Source of the DNA: Gilliamella sp. wkB178
GTDB lineage: Bacteria > Pseudomonadota > Gammaproteobacteria > Enterobacterales > Orbaceae
Assembly: GCF_001690705.1 (NCBI RefSeq)
Contig: NZ_LZGK01000014.1
Coordinates: forward strand, 124,001 to 188,000
DNA: 64,000 nucleotides
Direction of reading: 5' to 3'
Shown here: positions 63,571-64,000 of the stretch, one piece after another
How positions within the stretch are numbered: position 1 is the stretch's first letter
Layout: every line of letters begins with the position of its first letter
Made by a program: the position numbers and the translations under genes
The notes under the pieces: model-generated
Told to the model about the DNA's origin: nothing
Databases searched by the model: none
Seen by the model: only the letters and a program-made list of their open reading frames with translations

Positions 63571-64000
63571 TGAATAAAATTATGCTAATAATAACACTAT
63601 GTGTGTCACTAGTACTAACGGGTTGTCAATCTTCATCTGGTGTTAATACTAAAGATGTTGATCCTACATTAACTAAAAGTAATTCCGCTCAATTTTTTAG
63701 TAAATCAGCGTGGCAATCTTGTGCTATTGGTGCTGGTGTAGGAGGTGTTGGTTGTCTTTTATTAGGTGGTAAACCTGGGGCATGTGTTGCATCGGCGGCA
63801 GTGGGTTGCGGTGTAATGATGGGAGCAAACTACTATCTTGATTCAAAACGTGCTGAATATGCAAATGAAGAGATGCGTATTGATGCTTATATTCAAGATG
63901 TTCAAAAAAATACACTAGAAGTACAAGCGGTAACGCAAACAGCTAAAGGTGTATTGGATAAAAATTTAGCTACACTTAAAGTTTTAAACCAACAAATCAA
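63570..64000 (+). CDS. lipoprotein with glycine-zipper segment, TagQ-like (partial)
   Basis: This gene continues past the window; 143 residues are visible by hand translation. It starts MNKIMLIITLCVSLVLTGCQ, a type II signal peptide with lipobox LTGC (C19). A Gly/Ala/Cys-rich hydrophobic stretch (about 50-80, glycine-zipper-like) and a coiled-coil region follow. Its ATG overlaps the TagR-like stop (TAATG). The residue after the lipidated Cys is Gln, not Asp, which favours the outer membrane. Position and type correspond to TagQ. Confidence 0.75.
   Translation, partial: MNKIMLIITLCVSLVLTGCQSSSGVNTKDVDPTLTKSNSAQFFSKSAWQSCAIGAGVGGVGCLLLGGKPGACVASAAVGCGVMMGANYYLDSKRAEYANEEMRIDAYIQDVQKNTLEVQAVTQTAKGVLDKNLATLKVLNQQI

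Noticed and set aside
49681..64000. Type VI secretion locus
   Set aside because: Despite Tag- and PpkA-like proteins, no Tss, Hcp, VgrG or ClpV gene is visible in the window.

Overview
The window is an AT-rich gammaproteobacterial chromosome segment. Gene content and protein similarity fit the Enterobacterales/Orbales group. The compact low-GC genome style, the E. coli-like gene orders and the srfABC locus make an Orbaceae gut symbiont (Gilliamella, Frischella or Orbus type) the best guess. That assignment is inference from sequence style, not a database match. No rRNA, tRNA, CRISPR array, insertion sequence or prophage was seen.

Positions 1-16060 hold the end of an isc locus (fdx), a NupC-type nucleoside transporter, and the complete S10, spc and alpha ribosomal-protein operons (rpsJ to rplQ, with secY and rpoA). 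Their control regions are recognisable: an S10 promoter and leader hairpin, a terminator plus extended -10 promoter between rpsQ and rplN, and an E. coli-like S4-binding leader in front of the GTG start of rpsM.

Positions 16200-31500 are mainly single housekeeping genes: slyX, radC, slyD, fabI, tehB, fmt, a DASS/TrkA-C transporter and poxB. They also include a gntK-edd operon with a near-consensus CRP site, and a marR / hlyD / ABC-2 permease export locus with a repeated operator-like palindrome.

Positions 31700-47400 hold rplU-rpmA-yhbE-obgE, a RyhB-type small RNA with its own Fur box and terminator (about 34863-34961), smrB, nth, putP and tyrS. They continue with a strongly shortened rodZ, then ispG-hisS-yfgM-bamB-der-yfgJ, adk and ybeD. 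Gene order matches E. coli in several blocks.

Positions 47500-64000 hold gss (glutathionylspermidine synthetase/amidase), followed by the most unusual locus. It is a nine-gene same-strand cluster, cut by the window end: srfA, srfB (actin/Hsp70-fold ATPase), srfC (large P-loop GTPase-like protein), a second bitopic membrane protein, a secreted von Willebrand A protein, an ABC ATPase, an FtsX/MacB-like permease, a periplasmic SUMF1-fold protein without the catalytic cysteines, and a lipoprotein. The last four have the same composition and order as the TagT-TagS-TagR-TagQ module that activates the PpkA kinase of some type VI secretion systems. The vWA protein resembles the periplasmic half of PpkA. 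No kinase and no T6SS structural gene is present. I read the locus as an envelope-spanning signalling module wired to the SrfB/SrfC NTPases.
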